NCBI RefSeq assembly: GCF_022815905.2
Contig: NZ_CP119327.1
Coordinates: 186,001 to 250,000 of the forward strand
DNA length: 64,000 nt
Direction: 5' to 3'
From: Staphylococcus sp. NRL 16/872
GTDB lineage: Bacteria; Bacillota; Bacilli; Staphylococcales; Staphylococcaceae
Shown: in pieces, positions 17,522 through 26,201 of the stretch
How positions within the stretch are numbered: position 1 is the stretch's first letter
How the letters are laid out: every line of letters starts with the position of its first letter
Program-made: the position numbers and the translations under genes
The notes under the pieces: model-generated
Seen by the model: only the letters and a program-made list of their open reading frames with translations
The model's database searches: none
Told to the model about the DNA's origin: nothing

Positions 17522-18487
17522 ATGACATTAAATTTAGCAGAACGTATCTTAAATCATAATTTATTAAGTAAAAACGAAGCTTTAGAATTATTCGAAAATC
17601 CGGCATTCGACACTTTCGAATTATTAAATGAAGCGTATATTGTGAGAAAACATTATTACGGCAAAAAAGTAAAATTAAACATGATATTAAATGCGAAAAG
17701 TGGAATTTGTTCAGAAGACTGTGGTTACTGTGGGCAATCTGTCAAAATGAAACAAAAACAACGCTATGCTTTAGTCGAATCAGAAAAAATTAAAGCTGGG
17801 GCACAAGTAGCGACTGACCACCATATCGGTACTTACTGCATTGTGATGAGTGGACGTGGACCAACAACTAGAGAAGTGGATCACATTTGTGATACGGTAG
17901 AAGAAATAAAAGCATTACATCCACAACTGAAAATTTGTGCCTGTCTCGGGTTAACAGATGAAGAACAAGCTGAGAAATTAAAAGAAGCGGGCGTAGATCG
18001 TTATAATCATAATCTAAATACAAGCGAGAGATATCATAGCGAAGTGGTTACAACACATACATATGAAGATAGAGTGCGTACCGTTGAAATGATGAAAGCG
18101 CACAATATCTCACCATGTTCAGGCGTGATTTGTGGTATGGGTGAAACGGATGAAGACATTATTGACATGGCTTTTGCATTGAAAGAAATTGATGCAGACA
18201 GTATTCCGATTAACTTCCTCCATCCGATTAAAGGAACTAAATTTGGAGGAATGGATTTATTATCACCAATGAAATGCCTACGAATCATAGCGATGTTCCG
18301 CTTAATTAATCCAACGAAAGAAATTCGCATCGCAGGAGGACGTGAAGTTAATTTACGTTCATTACAAGCCATCGCGTTAAAAGCTGCCAATTCAATCTTT
18401 GTAGGCGACTACTTAATTACAGGCGGACAACCTAACGAACTCGATTACCAAATGATAGAAGATTTAGGATTTGAAATTGACGGGTAA
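17522..18487 (+). CDS. bioB: Biotin synthase
   Basis: A 321-residue radical SAM enzyme that inserts sulfur into dethiobiotin. The [10 protein letters not shown] motif holds the SAM-cluster cysteines, and the second-cluster and Arg regions are present (RIAGGREVN near the C terminus). It starts with ATG, with AGGTAGGGAG about 12 bases upstream. No bioA, bioD or bioF is adjacent, so the strain may only convert imported dethiobiotin, or the other genes lie elsewhere. A BirA-type operator precedes it. The next gene follows 35 bases later. Confidence 0.95.
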   Translation: MTLNLAERILNHNLLSKNEALELFENPAFDTFELLNEAYIVRKHYYGKKVKLNMILNAKSGICSEDCGYCGQSVKMKQKQRYALVESEKIKAGAQVATDHHIGTYCIVMSGRGPTTREVDHICDTVEEIKALHPQLKICACLGLTDEEQAEKLKEAGVDRYNHNLNTSERYHSEVVTTHTYEDRVRTVEMMKAHNISPCSGVICGMGETDEDIIDMAFALKEIDADSIPINFLHPIKGTKFGGMDLLSPMKCLRIIAMFRLINPTKEIRIAGGREVNLRSLQAIALKAANSIFVGDYLITGGQPNELDYQMIEDLGFEIDG

Positions 18488-18522
18488 AACATATTGAATT
18501 GTTTTAGAGAGGAGAATACATA

Positions 18523-18903
18523 GTGCTACAGGATAAAAAAAGTACGAGATTACTGTATCAGACTGTAAGTGAGTTAGCTGAACAGATGGGACAAAATCAA
18601 ATTGAAACTAAATCCGTAAGCTTGATTTTCCTAGATTTTGATTTAGAGTATGAAGTCTTTGAAAGGGTCTTCGCAAACTTTATAAAGTACGTAGCACACA
18701 AAACAATCGAAGAAATTAAATATAAAGATTTAACTAGATTGATTGATGAAGCATTACCAGAAGATCGTGAGTTATACCCATTAACTAAAAATCAAATTAT
18801 CATTGGCTTTGCGAATAATTATTTGCCTCAACTTAAACCACTCGCAAATGATATTCAAAATGAAATGGGCACAAGTATTAATCCTGAAATAGAGGATATT
18901 TAA
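18523..18903 (+). CDS. Hypothetical protein downstream of bioB
   Basis: A 126-residue soluble protein starting at GTG 18523 with AGAGGAG nine bases upstream. It has no signal peptide or membrane segment. It is predicted mostly helical with a charged, acidic C terminus (NPEIEDI). The family is not recognised. Its position 35 bases behind bioB, with no terminator between, suggests co-transcription under biotin control, but nothing in the sequence links it to biotin chemistry. Confidence 0.7.
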   Translation: MLQDKKSTRLLYQTVSELAEQMGQNQIETKSVSLIFLDFDLEYEVFERVFANFIKYVAHKTIEEIKYKDLTRLIDEALPEDRELYPLTKNQIIIGFANNYLPQLKPLANDIQNEMGTSINPEIEDI

Positions 18904-18942
18904 AGTAATGCGAAAAAAATAACAGGAAATGGAGTAACGAAA

Positions 18943-19155
18943 ATGAATTCGAATAAGCCTAAAATTGCGCAAAAACGATGGTTTAATATTATGTTAATCT
19001 TCGTAGGGATTTTGAGTTTTTGTATTTTCTATTTTGCTATGCATCTCCCTTTCATGCTAGCATTTTTATATTTATGGGCACCAGTACTCATAGGATGTAT
19101 GAACTTGAAAGAGATTAACAGTAAAAATATTGAGGAAAGAAACAACACCAGATAA
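18943..19155 (+). CDS. Small membrane protein
   Basis: A 70-residue protein with a basic N terminus (NKPKIAQKRW) and two hydrophobic helices, starting at ATG with GGAG upstream. It is 39 bases behind the 126-residue gene and probably the last gene of the bioB transcript. Its stop codon lies inside the 5' arm of the terminator hairpin that follows. The family is not recognised. Confidence 0.7.
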   Translation: MNSNKPKIAQKRWFNIMLIFVGILSFCIFYFAMHLPFMLAFLYLWAPVLIGCMNLKEINSKNIEERNNTR

Positions 19156-19181
19156 TGGCATAACCATTATCTGGTGTTGTT
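19141..19181. terminator. Strong bidirectional terminator hairpin
   Basis: A perfect 18-bp stem (19141-19158 with 19164-19181) has a 5-base CATAA loop. It includes the stop codon of the gene ending at 19155 and separates the bioB transcript from minus-strand remnants to the right. Confidence 0.85.
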
Positions 19182-19186
19182 ATATA

Positions 19187-19300
19187 TTATCTTTCTGTAT
19201 TTTTGCGTGTTTTATGAGCATCAGCTACTGCGTAACCTACTTTACAGCTTGCTTCTGATTCTTCATGTGGAAAACTAAAGGCGCCTGCCAAGGCGATTTT
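19187..19300 (-). pseudogene. Unrecognised C-terminal gene fragment
   Basis: An open minus-strand frame of 37 codons without a start (blocked by TAA at 19301-19303) reads like a genuine protein tail (AFSFPHEESEASCKVGYAVA) and stops just before the terminator. It is probably the 3' end of a lost gene. I do not recognise the family. Confidence 0.35.
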
Positions 19301-19318
19301 TTATGTTAAAGACATGTA

Positions 19319-19905
19319 TTTAATTAAATTTATAAAACCCAGAAACAAGCTTACCTTTATCAGTTTTTCTATATTGAAATATCTTAAAACCACCTTCCTC
19401 ACAATAAAACTTTTTAAGATATTCTTGCTCATACCAGTCGACATATATGTCTTAGTGCAGTTTTTTTAAATACCTCTAATCCAATTGAAATTGCATATTC
19501 TAAAATGGTTTTACCAAAAACTAGGTTTTTATATTTATCATTTCTACCGAGCTTAGTAATTAATAAAGATGGAAATTCATTGTTTTTGTAAGCATCAGAG
19601 GATATTCTTTTTTTAATACCTCTAGATACATTAGTTTCGAATTTGATATTGACTATTTTTAAACAAAAATAACCAATGATTTCTAAAGTGTCTGTATCAA
19701 CTATAAAATAAGTACGTAAAGAATTTTGTTGGTTTAAAAGTAAAGCTTTATTTTGTAAGTAAGATGTTATAGAGGGGTTAGAAGAAGTAGTAAATTGCTT
19801 GATATTATCTTGGAGAAATTTTAAAAATGAATTACTTGTATTTGAGTAGTCATCAAAGTCGGAAAGATTATAAATTCGATGATTTACTTTTCTCAATTTT
19901 TTCAT
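19319..19905 (-). pseudogene. Frameshifted GNAT-like acetyltransferase gene
   Basis: The N-terminal part (19429-19905) contains GNAT-like features (RTYFIVDTDTLEIIGYFCLK, then FGKTILEYAIS). It stops early after ALRHICRLV. Another frame immediately continues VDWYEQEYLKKFYCEEGGF to a TAA at 19319-19321. This looks like the normal end of such proteins, in which a hydrophobic strand leads into VDW and an aromatic-rich tail. The break lies in the ATATAT run at 19441-19450, where adding two bases restores the frame. The 5' end overlaps the small gene ending at 19868 in another frame. It could be a decayed toxin; a programmed or phase-variable shift is not excluded. Confidence 0.6.
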
Positions 19906-20035
19906 ATAGTTCAAGTAAATTTGCTGTAGTTAATTCATTTTCAATGCGATTTTTAAATGGTTTAAACTCTGCAGTTGCAAATATAATCGCTTCTTCTTTA
20001 GATAAAGTATATGAACCTCTTTCTTCTGGTATCAT
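19868..20035 (-). CDS. Small protein overlapping the GNAT gene (possible antitoxin partner)
   Basis: A 55-residue ORF starting at ATG 20035 after AGGTGG. It begins MIPEERGSYTLSKEEAIIFA and continues with an amphipathic helical segment. Its last 38 bases overlap the start of the GNAT-like gene in another frame, which is typical of two-gene toxin-antitoxin or coupled operons. It has no ribbon-helix-helix signature that I can recognise, so the antitoxin role rests on arrangement only. Confidence 0.55.
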   Translation of the reverse strand: MIPEERGSYTLSKEEAIIFATAEFKPFKNRIENELTTANLLELYEKIEKSKSSNL

Positions 20036-20137
20036 ATTAATCAACCACCTTTGTATAAATATTTTTATAAATTATACGTCATTATTATATTGTTAACAAG
20101 TTTATTTTTGTGTAATAGTAAAATTTAAGGTGTAAAA

Positions 20138-20166
20138 AAGGAATCCAATTTTACATTGAATTCCTT
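20138..20166 (-). terminator. Terminator of the dicarboxylate transporter gene
   Basis: On the minus strand, GAAGGAATTCAAT pairs with ATTGGATTCC and is followed by TTTTTT, just after the transporter stop codon. Confidence 0.8.
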
Positions 20167-20173
20167 CTTATAA

Positions 20174-21592
20174 CTACATCAGTCCGATGAGTTTCATCCA
20201 TAGTGAGCCGATGCCTAGCCAAATAATGAAGTAAACGATACCTAGTGCAAGGTTCATCAGCCACCAACGTTTTTGGCTTATATAACCAGCGCCGTAAATG
20301 ATTGGTGCTGGGCCACTACTGTAATGTGTGGTAGAAGCCATTAGGTTACCGAAGAAGCCTAACATTAACGCACTAAATAACGGAGGTGCGCCAGCTGCTA
20401 CGGCTACACCAAGTAATGCGGCATACATCGCACTTACGTGGGCGGTTGAACTTGCGAATAAATAGTGTGAATAGAAATAGAATACGATTAAGATGATAAG
20501 TACAATTGGCCAACTTAATCCACCTAAACTATGCGCGATAAGATGGCTTAACCAAGGAATGAAGCCAAGTTTGTTTAATTGGTCGGCCATCATAACAAGT
20601 ACTGAGAACCAAACCAATGTATTCCAAGCACCTGTTTCGTTTAAAACGTCTTTCCAATTCAATACGCCTGTGATAAGTAGTAATGATAAAGCAATAAATG
20701 CTGTTAAAGTTGCATCGATATTAATGTAACTTCCTGTCATCCACAATAGTAAAGCAATAATAAAGATACCAATCATGAATTTTTCAGCTTTAGAAATATT
20801 ACCCATTTCTGAAAGTTGATCTTCAGCCCATTTTTTAGCATCTGGTGTTTCTTTAACTGTAGGTGGATACATTTTATAAATAATAAAAGGCACTACAATA
20901 AGAGAGATTAATCCAGGAACGATGGCTGCTAAGAACCAATTCATCCAAGTAATGTGCACATGTGCTGTCTTTTCAGCTAAGTTTTGTGCTAATGGATTCC
21001 CAGCCATAGCTGTTAAGAACATCGCAGCAGTAATCAAGTTGCCTTGGAACTCTGTGAATAGTAAGAACGCACCCATTTTGCGTTCAGTACCTTGTTTAGG
21101 ATCTGAGTCGAATGATTTTGATAGTGATTGAATGATCGGGAACATAATACCACCAGCACGCGCTGTGTTACTAGGTGTAGCTGGGGCTAAGATTAAATCA
21201 ACGCCGACAAGAGAGTAGGCTAAGCCGAGCGTCTTTTTCCCGAAAAGTCTCACGAATTGAAGCGCAATTCGACGCCCAAGACCTGTCTTCACGAAACCTC
21301 TAGAAATGAAGAATGCCATCGCAATTAGCCAAATACTAGGATTACCAAAGCCTTGAACGGCTGTTTTAGTATCAACGACGCCAACTAATACAGTAAGGGT
21401 AAAACCGAGGATAGATACGGCACCGATTGACATTGGTTGTGTAATACAACCAACGATAGTCGCTACAAAGATAGCGAACATGAGCCATGCTTGCACATTT
21501 AATGCCTCAGGTCTGAAAGGCGTGATTAATGCAAGAATGACACCGATAACAACAGGGAGTATAAATTTCTTATACTGAACAGAATTATCCAT
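20174..21592 (-). CDS. DASS-family dicarboxylate/anion:Na+ symporter
   Basis: A 472-residue polytopic transporter of the divalent anion:sodium symporter (CitT/YflS/SdcS) family. It carries the two SNT/STT-type substrate motifs: PATPSNTARAGGIMFP and LMASTTHYSSGPAPI. Likely substrates are C4-dicarboxylates, citrate or 2-oxoglutarate. It is monocistronic with its own terminator, and a Fur-like dyad TGAGAATATTTCTCA lies at 21685-21699 upstream. The family is certain; the substrate is not. Confidence 0.9.
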   Translation of the reverse strand: MDNSVQYKKFILPVVIGVILALITPFRPEALNVQAWLMFAIFVATIVGCITQPMSIGAVSILGFTLTVLVGVVDTKTAVQGFGNPSIWLIAMAFFISRGFVKTGLGRRIALQFVRLFGKKTLGLAYSLVGVDLILAPATPSNTARAGGIMFPIIQSLSKSFDSDPKQGTERKMGAFLLFTEFQGNLITAAMFLTAMAGNPLAQNLAEKTAHVHITWMNWFLAAIVPGLISLIVVPFIIYKMYPPTVKETPDAKKWAEDQLSEMGNISKAEKFMIGIFIIALLLWMTGSYINIDATLTAFIALSLLLITGVLNWKDVLNETGAWNTLVWFSVLVMMADQLNKLGFIPWLSHLIAHSLGGLSWPIVLIILIVFYFYSHYLFASSTAHVSAMYAALLGVAVAAGAPPLFSALMLGFFGNLMASTTHYSSGPAPIIYGAGYISQKRWWLMNLALGIVYFIIWLGIGSLWMKLIGLM

Positions 21593-21832
21593 AAAGAAAC
21601 CTTCTTTCTATCTATTCTTTCGATATTTCATACATTAGAATAGACCTATTTTTTAAGAATGTACAGGGGCTATAAGTAATTAATTGAGAATATTTCTCAT
21701 TACTTTATTTTGGAAAATTCAATAGAAAATTGGGAGCGAATTTAGGAATTGGAATATGAAGATTTTTAGGTGGTAACTATGCCGGCATGCTAAAGTATCA
21801 TGTTAAATACGAATAACATTACTAAAACACTA
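21593..21832. other. Promoter region of the dicarboxylate transporter
   Basis: No ORF is visible. It holds a 15-bp dyad TGAGAATATTTCTCA (21685-21699), 93 bases upstream of the transporter start. The dyad fits the 7-1-7 Fur-type layout at 11 of 14 positions. Confidence 0.4.
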
Positions 21833-21883
21833 AAAACCAGCAGCCATATGCGATAAAGTTGTGTCGCTAGGTATCTGCTGGTT
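21833..21883 (-). terminator. Terminator of the DUF1445 gene
   Basis: AAACCAGCAG/CTGCTGGTTT stem with a long partly paired loop. On the minus strand it is followed by TTTTT, 15 bases after the DUF1445 stop. Confidence 0.6.
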
Positions 21884-21897
21884 TCTTTTTAAAAGAA

Positions 21898-22683
21898 TTA
21901 ATTACTTAATTCGCTGTCTTTAATGTCTGTAATGAACATGTGACCGGGGGAGTGTGTAATCATGATGTCGGGTTTGGTGTCTAGTGCGACGGATTGTGGT
22001 GTGACGCCACAACCCCAGAATACGGGAACTTCACCGGCTTTGATGGTCACGGGTTCTCCGTAATCTGGTTCGTTAATATTGCTGATGCCTAGTTCTTCTG
22101 GCGATCCAATGTGAATGGGCGTGCCGTGAACGTTCTTGAAGTGCGATGTGATTTCGGTTGCTTGTATGGCTTGGGCGATGGTCATTGGGCGCATGCTTAC
22201 GGTGATATTGCCTTTGAACTGTCCGCTAGGTTCTGCTGGGATATTAGTGCGATACATTGGGACGTTGTGCGCTTCTTCGATGTGACGCACGGGAACACCA
22301 GCTTCTAAGAGTGCATGTTCAAAGGTGAAGCTACAGCCAATAAGGAAGCTCACCATGTCTTCGGTGTAAAGGTCAGTGATATTATCTGTTTCTCTGATCA
22401 GTTCACCGTGTTCATAAATACGATATTTGGGTACTTCTGTACGGATATCCACCTCTTTTCCGTAATAAGGAAAAGAAGGTGAGCCCACTTCTGAGACGTC
22501 TAATAATGGATACGTCTTTGAATTTCTGAAGCAAAATTTTAAAAAATCATAAGCATAGCTGGAAGGTAAGATAACGACATTGGCTTGAACATACCCCTTT
22601 GCCATGCCGCTTGTATGATTTGTTAATTTACCTTCGCGAATCAGTTTGCGAATTTCTTGTGGTGTTGCTTGTTGTAAATTCAT
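21898..22683 (-). CDS. DUF1445 family putative hydro-lyase / D-glutamate cyclase-like protein
   Basis: A 261-residue soluble protein of the DUF1445 (YcsI) family. Recognisable segments are TSGMAKGYVQANVVILP, FLIGCSFTFEHALLEAG, NVPMYRTNIP and FWGCGVTPQSVAL (conserved Cys). The family is annotated as putative hydro-lyase; distant relatives include D-glutamate cyclase. It is flanked by its own terminator and a promoter region, with no clear functional partner. The substrate is unknown. Confidence 0.88.
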   Translation of the reverse strand: MNLQQATPQEIRKLIREGKLTNHTSGMAKGYVQANVVILPSSYAYDFLKFCFRNSKTYPLLDVSEVGSPSFPYYGKEVDIRTEVPKYRIYEHGELIRETDNITDLYTEDMVSFLIGCSFTFEHALLEAGVPVRHIEEAHNVPMYRTNIPAEPSGQFKGNITVSMRPMTIAQAIQATEITSHFKNVHGTPIHIGSPEELGISNINEPDYGEPVTIKAGEVPVFWGCGVTPQSVALDTKPDIMITHSPGHMFITDIKDSELSN

Positions 22684-22890
22684 AATTATTCCTCTCCTAA
22701 TCCCCTTAATATATGAAGTTTCTTATTTCTAGAATATGTGAAAATTACACCATTTACAAGCAAATTTTAATATGAAGATTTTTAATTTTTATGCTAGTTT
22801 TTAAAAATTTTTCTAAAGTAAAAAATTGAATATCTGAAATGCTATAATTGTTATGAATTTAGAACAATATTTAAGAAAAGAAGGTATATC

Positions 22891-24045
22891 ATGTCGAACT
22901 ATGTCATTACTAATGGAAGAATTTATACAGAAGAACAAGTTATTGAAAATGGATATCTTGTAGTAGAAGATGGCAAAATAAGTGACATTCAAAAAGGCAA
23001 CTATACAGGAAATTTACAACAAGTAGATGCCAAAGGGCAAAATGTCTTACCAGGGTTTATCGACATTCATATTCACGGTGGATATGGTGAAGATGCTATG
23101 GACGCGTCATATGAAGGGTTGAAACATTTAGCAGAACAATTGTTATCTGAAGGTACGACAACGTTCTTAGCGACAACAATGACACAATCAGATGAGAATA
23201 TTGAAAAAGCGTTAAAAAATATTGTGGCGTATCAAGCAGACCAACAACAAGGTGAGGCAGCAGAAATCGGTGGCGTTCATTTAGAAGGACCTTTTATTTC
23301 AGAGCATAAAGTAGGCGCGCAAAATCCAAAATATGTACAACGTCCTTCAGTAAGCAAAATTCAACAATTCCAAGCAATTGCGAACGGACAAATTAAAATC
23401 ATAACGTTTGCGCCAGAAGTAGAAGGCGCACATGAAACATTAAACGCGTTGCATGACGATATTATCTTCTCAATGGGGCATACCGTAGCAACATTTGATG
23501 AAGCAAATGAAGCGGTTGAACATGGTGCAAAACATATTACACACCTTTATAACGCAGCAACGCCATTTGAACATCGTGACCCAGGTGTTTTTGGGGCAGC
23601 ATGGACAAATGAAGGGTTAAATACTGAAATTATTGTTGACGGCATACATTCGCATCCTGCTTCAGTAAATATTGCTTATAAACAAAAAGGCAATGACCAT
23701 ATATATTTAATTACAGATGCTATGCGTGCTAAAGGCATGAAAGACGGAGAATATGACTTAGGTGGTCAAAACGTTATCGTAAAAGGTGAAGAAGCAAGAT
23801 TAGAGAGTGGAGCTTTGGCTGGTAGTATTTTAAAAATGAATGATGGATTACGTAATTTAATGACCTTTACGCATGATTCATTAGATAACTTATGGCGTGT
23901 AGCGAGTTTGAACCAAGCGAAAGCATTAAAAATTGATGAGGCTAAAGGTAGTTTAGCTATTGGGAAAGACGCAGATATTGTTATCGCTAATGATGAAATT
24001 GAGATTAGTAAAACAATTAAAGCAGGCACAATTCATCACTTTTAA
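22891..24045 (+). CDS. nagA: N-acetylglucosamine-6-phosphate deacetylase
   Basis: A 384-residue amidohydrolase that deacetylates GlcNAc-6-P in amino-sugar breakdown and wall recycling. Metal and substrate motifs are DIHIHGGYGEDAMD, GGVHLEGPFIS, MGHTVA, HLYNAATPFEHRDPG and ITDAMRAKG. It starts at ATG with AGAAGG upstream. The next pathway gene, nagB, lies about 0.4 kb downstream but on the opposite strand, so the two are not co-transcribed. A small membrane protein gene lies between them. Confidence 0.95.
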   Translation: MSNYVITNGRIYTEEQVIENGYLVVEDGKISDIQKGNYTGNLQQVDAKGQNVLPGFIDIHIHGGYGEDAMDASYEGLKHLAEQLLSEGTTTFLATTMTQSDENIEKALKNIVAYQADQQQGEAAEIGGVHLEGPFISEHKVGAQNPKYVQRPSVSKIQQFQAIANGQIKIITFAPEVEGAHETLNALHDDIIFSMGHTVATFDEANEAVEHGAKHITHLYNAATPFEHRDPGVFGAAWTNEGLNTEIIVDGIHSHPASVNIAYKQKGNDHIYLITDAMRAKGMKDGEYDLGGQNVIVKGEEARLESGALAGSILKMNDGLRNLMTFTHDSLDNLWRVASLNQAKALKIDEAKGSLAIGKDADIVIANDEIEISKTIKAGTIHHF

Positions 24046-24205
24046 GACGACCCGCATAGTTAAATTATAAAAAATTGAGTTTTACAATCGAATACGTGTA
24101 TATTGTATACACTTTAACTTTGATGGGTTTAAAATTATGTAATTAAGTGTATATAAAAATTAACTATGTAAAAAATTAAATATTGGCAAGAAAGGGGGCA
24201 TTACC

Positions 24206-24454
24206 GTGCAACATGATTTAATGTTTCCAAGCGCAAAAAACTTTTTCTCAACTTTGGCATGGTTGTCTATCATTGCTTTAATCGCAGTACTTGCACTTAA
24301 CTTGCTTGTTTATAGCACGTTTAACAGTTTTAATGATTTTAATTTACAATTTAACTTGCATCAAACTGAATTAATCTTCGCAATTACGTTTGCGATCATC
24401 GCATTTATCAGCATTATTATTTCATTAATTTTAAAATTATTTAAACATTCATAA
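24206..24454 (+). CDS. Small two-helix membrane protein between nagA and nagB
   Basis: An 82-residue protein starting at GTG 24206 with AAGGGGG seven bases upstream. It has two long hydrophobic helices separated by an Asn/Phe-rich stretch (NSFNDFNLQFN). It is followed by a strong terminator that also covers the end of convergent nagB. The family is not recognised. Confidence 0.65.
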   Translation: MQHDLMFPSAKNFFSTLAWLSIIALIAVLALNLLVYSTFNSFNDFNLQFNLHQTELIFAITFAIIAFISIIISLILKLFKHS

Positions 24455-24466
24455 TAGATAAGTAAG

Positions 24467-24514
24467 GGACAGGAGACAAAGATTTTAAATCTTCGCATCC
24501 TGTCCTATTTTTTT
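24467..24514. terminator. Bidirectional terminator overlapping the nagB 3' end
   Basis: GGACAGGA/TCCTGTCC outer stem and AAGATTT/AAATCTT inner stem are followed on the plus strand by TTTTTTT. The last ten or so codons of nagB (stop at 24485) lie inside the hairpin. Confidence 0.8.
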
Positions 24515-25243
24515 AAAATAATTATAAATAGTATCATCAATAATAATTTCTACATTTGGATGTTTATGTAATATAGATGCTGGCAAATCTTCCGTTGTTT
24601 CTTCTTCCAATAAACGACGAATAGCCTCTTGTTTACGTTCTCCAAATGCGATTAAAACAATACATTTAGCACGCATAATTGACTTTAAACCCATAGATAC
24701 CGCTTGTTTTGGCACATCTTCAATTTTGTCGAAATGAACGCTATTTGCTTTAATGGTTGAATCTGTTAAATCTACCACACGTGTTTCACTTTCAAAAGAC
24801 GTGCCAGGTTCGTTAAAACCAATATGGCCATTTTCTCCAATACCCAACAATTGAATATCTGGATCGCCAATTGACTTTAAATGTTCCTCATAACGTTTAG
24901 CTTCAGCTTCTAAATCTTTTGCTTTACCTTGAGGAATGTGGATATGAGAGGATTGCCAACCGTCATTGTAGTCGAATAATAACTGGTGCATATAAGAGTG
25001 ATAACTTTGAGAATGTTCAGGTTCTAACCCTACATATTCATCTAAATTGAACGTTTGTACTTGGCTTAAATCTGTATCGTTTGCTTCCAATAATTCAGAA
25101 AATCGTGGGTAAATATCAGTCATCGTATTTCCTGTAGCCAAACCAAGAATCGCTTTAGGATTGTCTTGAATTAATTTTAATAGTTTAATAGCAACATAAT
25201 CACTGGCGATTGCTTTATTTTTTAAATTAATAAGTTTCATCAT
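24485..25243 (-). CDS. nagB: Glucosamine-6-phosphate deaminase
   Basis: A 252-residue enzyme converting GlcN-6-P to fructose-6-P and ammonia. Motifs are LGLATGNTM, FNLDEYVGL and GIGENGHIGFNEPG. The start is ATGATG after GGAGGCG. It is the next step after NagA, but runs convergent to it with its own promoter. The 3' end forms part of the shared terminator. Confidence 0.95.
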   Translation of the reverse strand: MMKLINLKNKAIASDYVAIKLLKLIQDNPKAILGLATGNTMTDIYPRFSELLEANDTDLSQVQTFNLDEYVGLEPEHSQSYHSYMHQLLFDYNDGWQSSHIHIPQGKAKDLEAEAKRYEEHLKSIGDPDIQLLGIGENGHIGFNEPGTSFESETRVVDLTDSTIKANSVHFDKIEDVPKQAVSMGLKSIMRAKCIVLIAFGERKQEAIRRLLEEETTEDLPASILHKHPNVEIIIDDTIYNYFKKIGQDAKI

Positions 25244-25416
25244 ATAAACGCCTCCATACGTTTACTTAACAATCTGCTTCCAAAATTTAAGTATGTATTA
25301 AGAGTATACCCAAGTAATGTGATTTCTGTGTAAGTTAAACTTAAAATCTTACTAACATTTATAAGTATATCCATGCTAAGATGAATAATGAAAACGATAT
25401 AAAAAGGAGATTTGAT

Positions 25417-26043
25417 ATGAAAAAGATAGCATTATTAATTTCAACTTTTATATTAGTTATTACAGTAGCAGGATGTTCATCTTCTGAGGAAAATCACAAA
25501 AAAGATAGCAAGACTGAAAATAAACATACTGAGAACAATGCACGTCATAATCATAAAATTCCAAAGCATATTTTTGATAAGACAACGACTAATCAATCAA
25601 TTTCTGAAGATACTATGAAGAAGGATATAAAAACATATTTAGATTCTGACAGAAAGCTAAAGGATGCTACTGAACCTTTTGAAGATAAGTTATATTCTGA
25701 TGAAAAATTATCTGAAAAACAACAGAAAAAATATGATAAAATTTTAAATTTACAAATTCAAAATGACGCTAACTTTGCTAAATACATAAAAAAAAATAAA
25801 CTACCAAACAAAGAATATGAAAAATATGGTAAGAAAATTAGTCAATATATCGTAGGAGTTAATGATACGGTAAATAAAGTTAAAAACGTGTCAAAAAAGG
25901 CTGAAAAACAGTTAGATGCAGATGATTTAAAAGAAATTAAGAATATTAATAAAGACAAAGATATTGTTAATGGACGTGAACAAGATAAAATTGAGAAATT
26001 CTTGAAAAAGAAAAATATTGAAACTATCGCTTTTGATAAATAA
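25417..26043 (+). CDS. NDxxF-motif lipoprotein
   Basis: About 208 residues. The signal peptide ends in a lipobox (VAGC, Cys at about residue 21), followed by a Ser/Glu/Lys/His-rich linker and a charged helical domain holding QNDANFAKYI, the NDxxF signature of a staphylococcal lipoprotein family. It starts at ATG 25417 behind AAAGGAG; the earlier in-frame ATG at 25381 has no ribosome site. It is anchored to the outer face of the membrane and its function is unknown. A strong terminator follows. Confidence 0.85.
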   Translation: MKKIALLISTFILVITVAGCSSSEENHKKDSKTENKHTENNARHNHKIPKHIFDKTTTNQSISEDTMKKDIKTYLDSDRKLKDATEPFEDKLYSDEKLSEKQQKKYDKILNLQIQNDANFAKYIKKNKLPNKEYEKYGKKISQYIVGVNDTVNKVKNVSKKAEKQLDADDLKEIKNINKDKDIVNGREQDKIEKFLKKKNIETIAFDK

Positions 26044-26049
26044 AACTAA

Positions 26050-26085
26050 CAGGACTCCGTAAACACGGGGTCCTGTTTTTTAGTA
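26050..26085 (+). terminator. Terminator of the NDxxF lipoprotein gene
   Basis: CAGGACTCCG/CGGGGTCCTG stem with a 6-base loop, followed by TTTTTT. Confidence 0.85.
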
Positions 26086-26201
26086 ATTGAAATTAAGAAA
26101 GATTTAAGCTTGAATTACGTGGAATTTTGTTATGTTATATGTAGGTTACATATTTTAATGTTTTATTTTTTGAAAATGGCTGCGTCAATTGTGCATCATT
26201 T

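Noticed and set aside
19827..20096. 89-codon plus-strand ORF opposite the GNAT partner
   Set aside because: It is antisense to the 55-codon gene with a good AGGTGG site; composition and lack of a ribosome site favour the minus strand.
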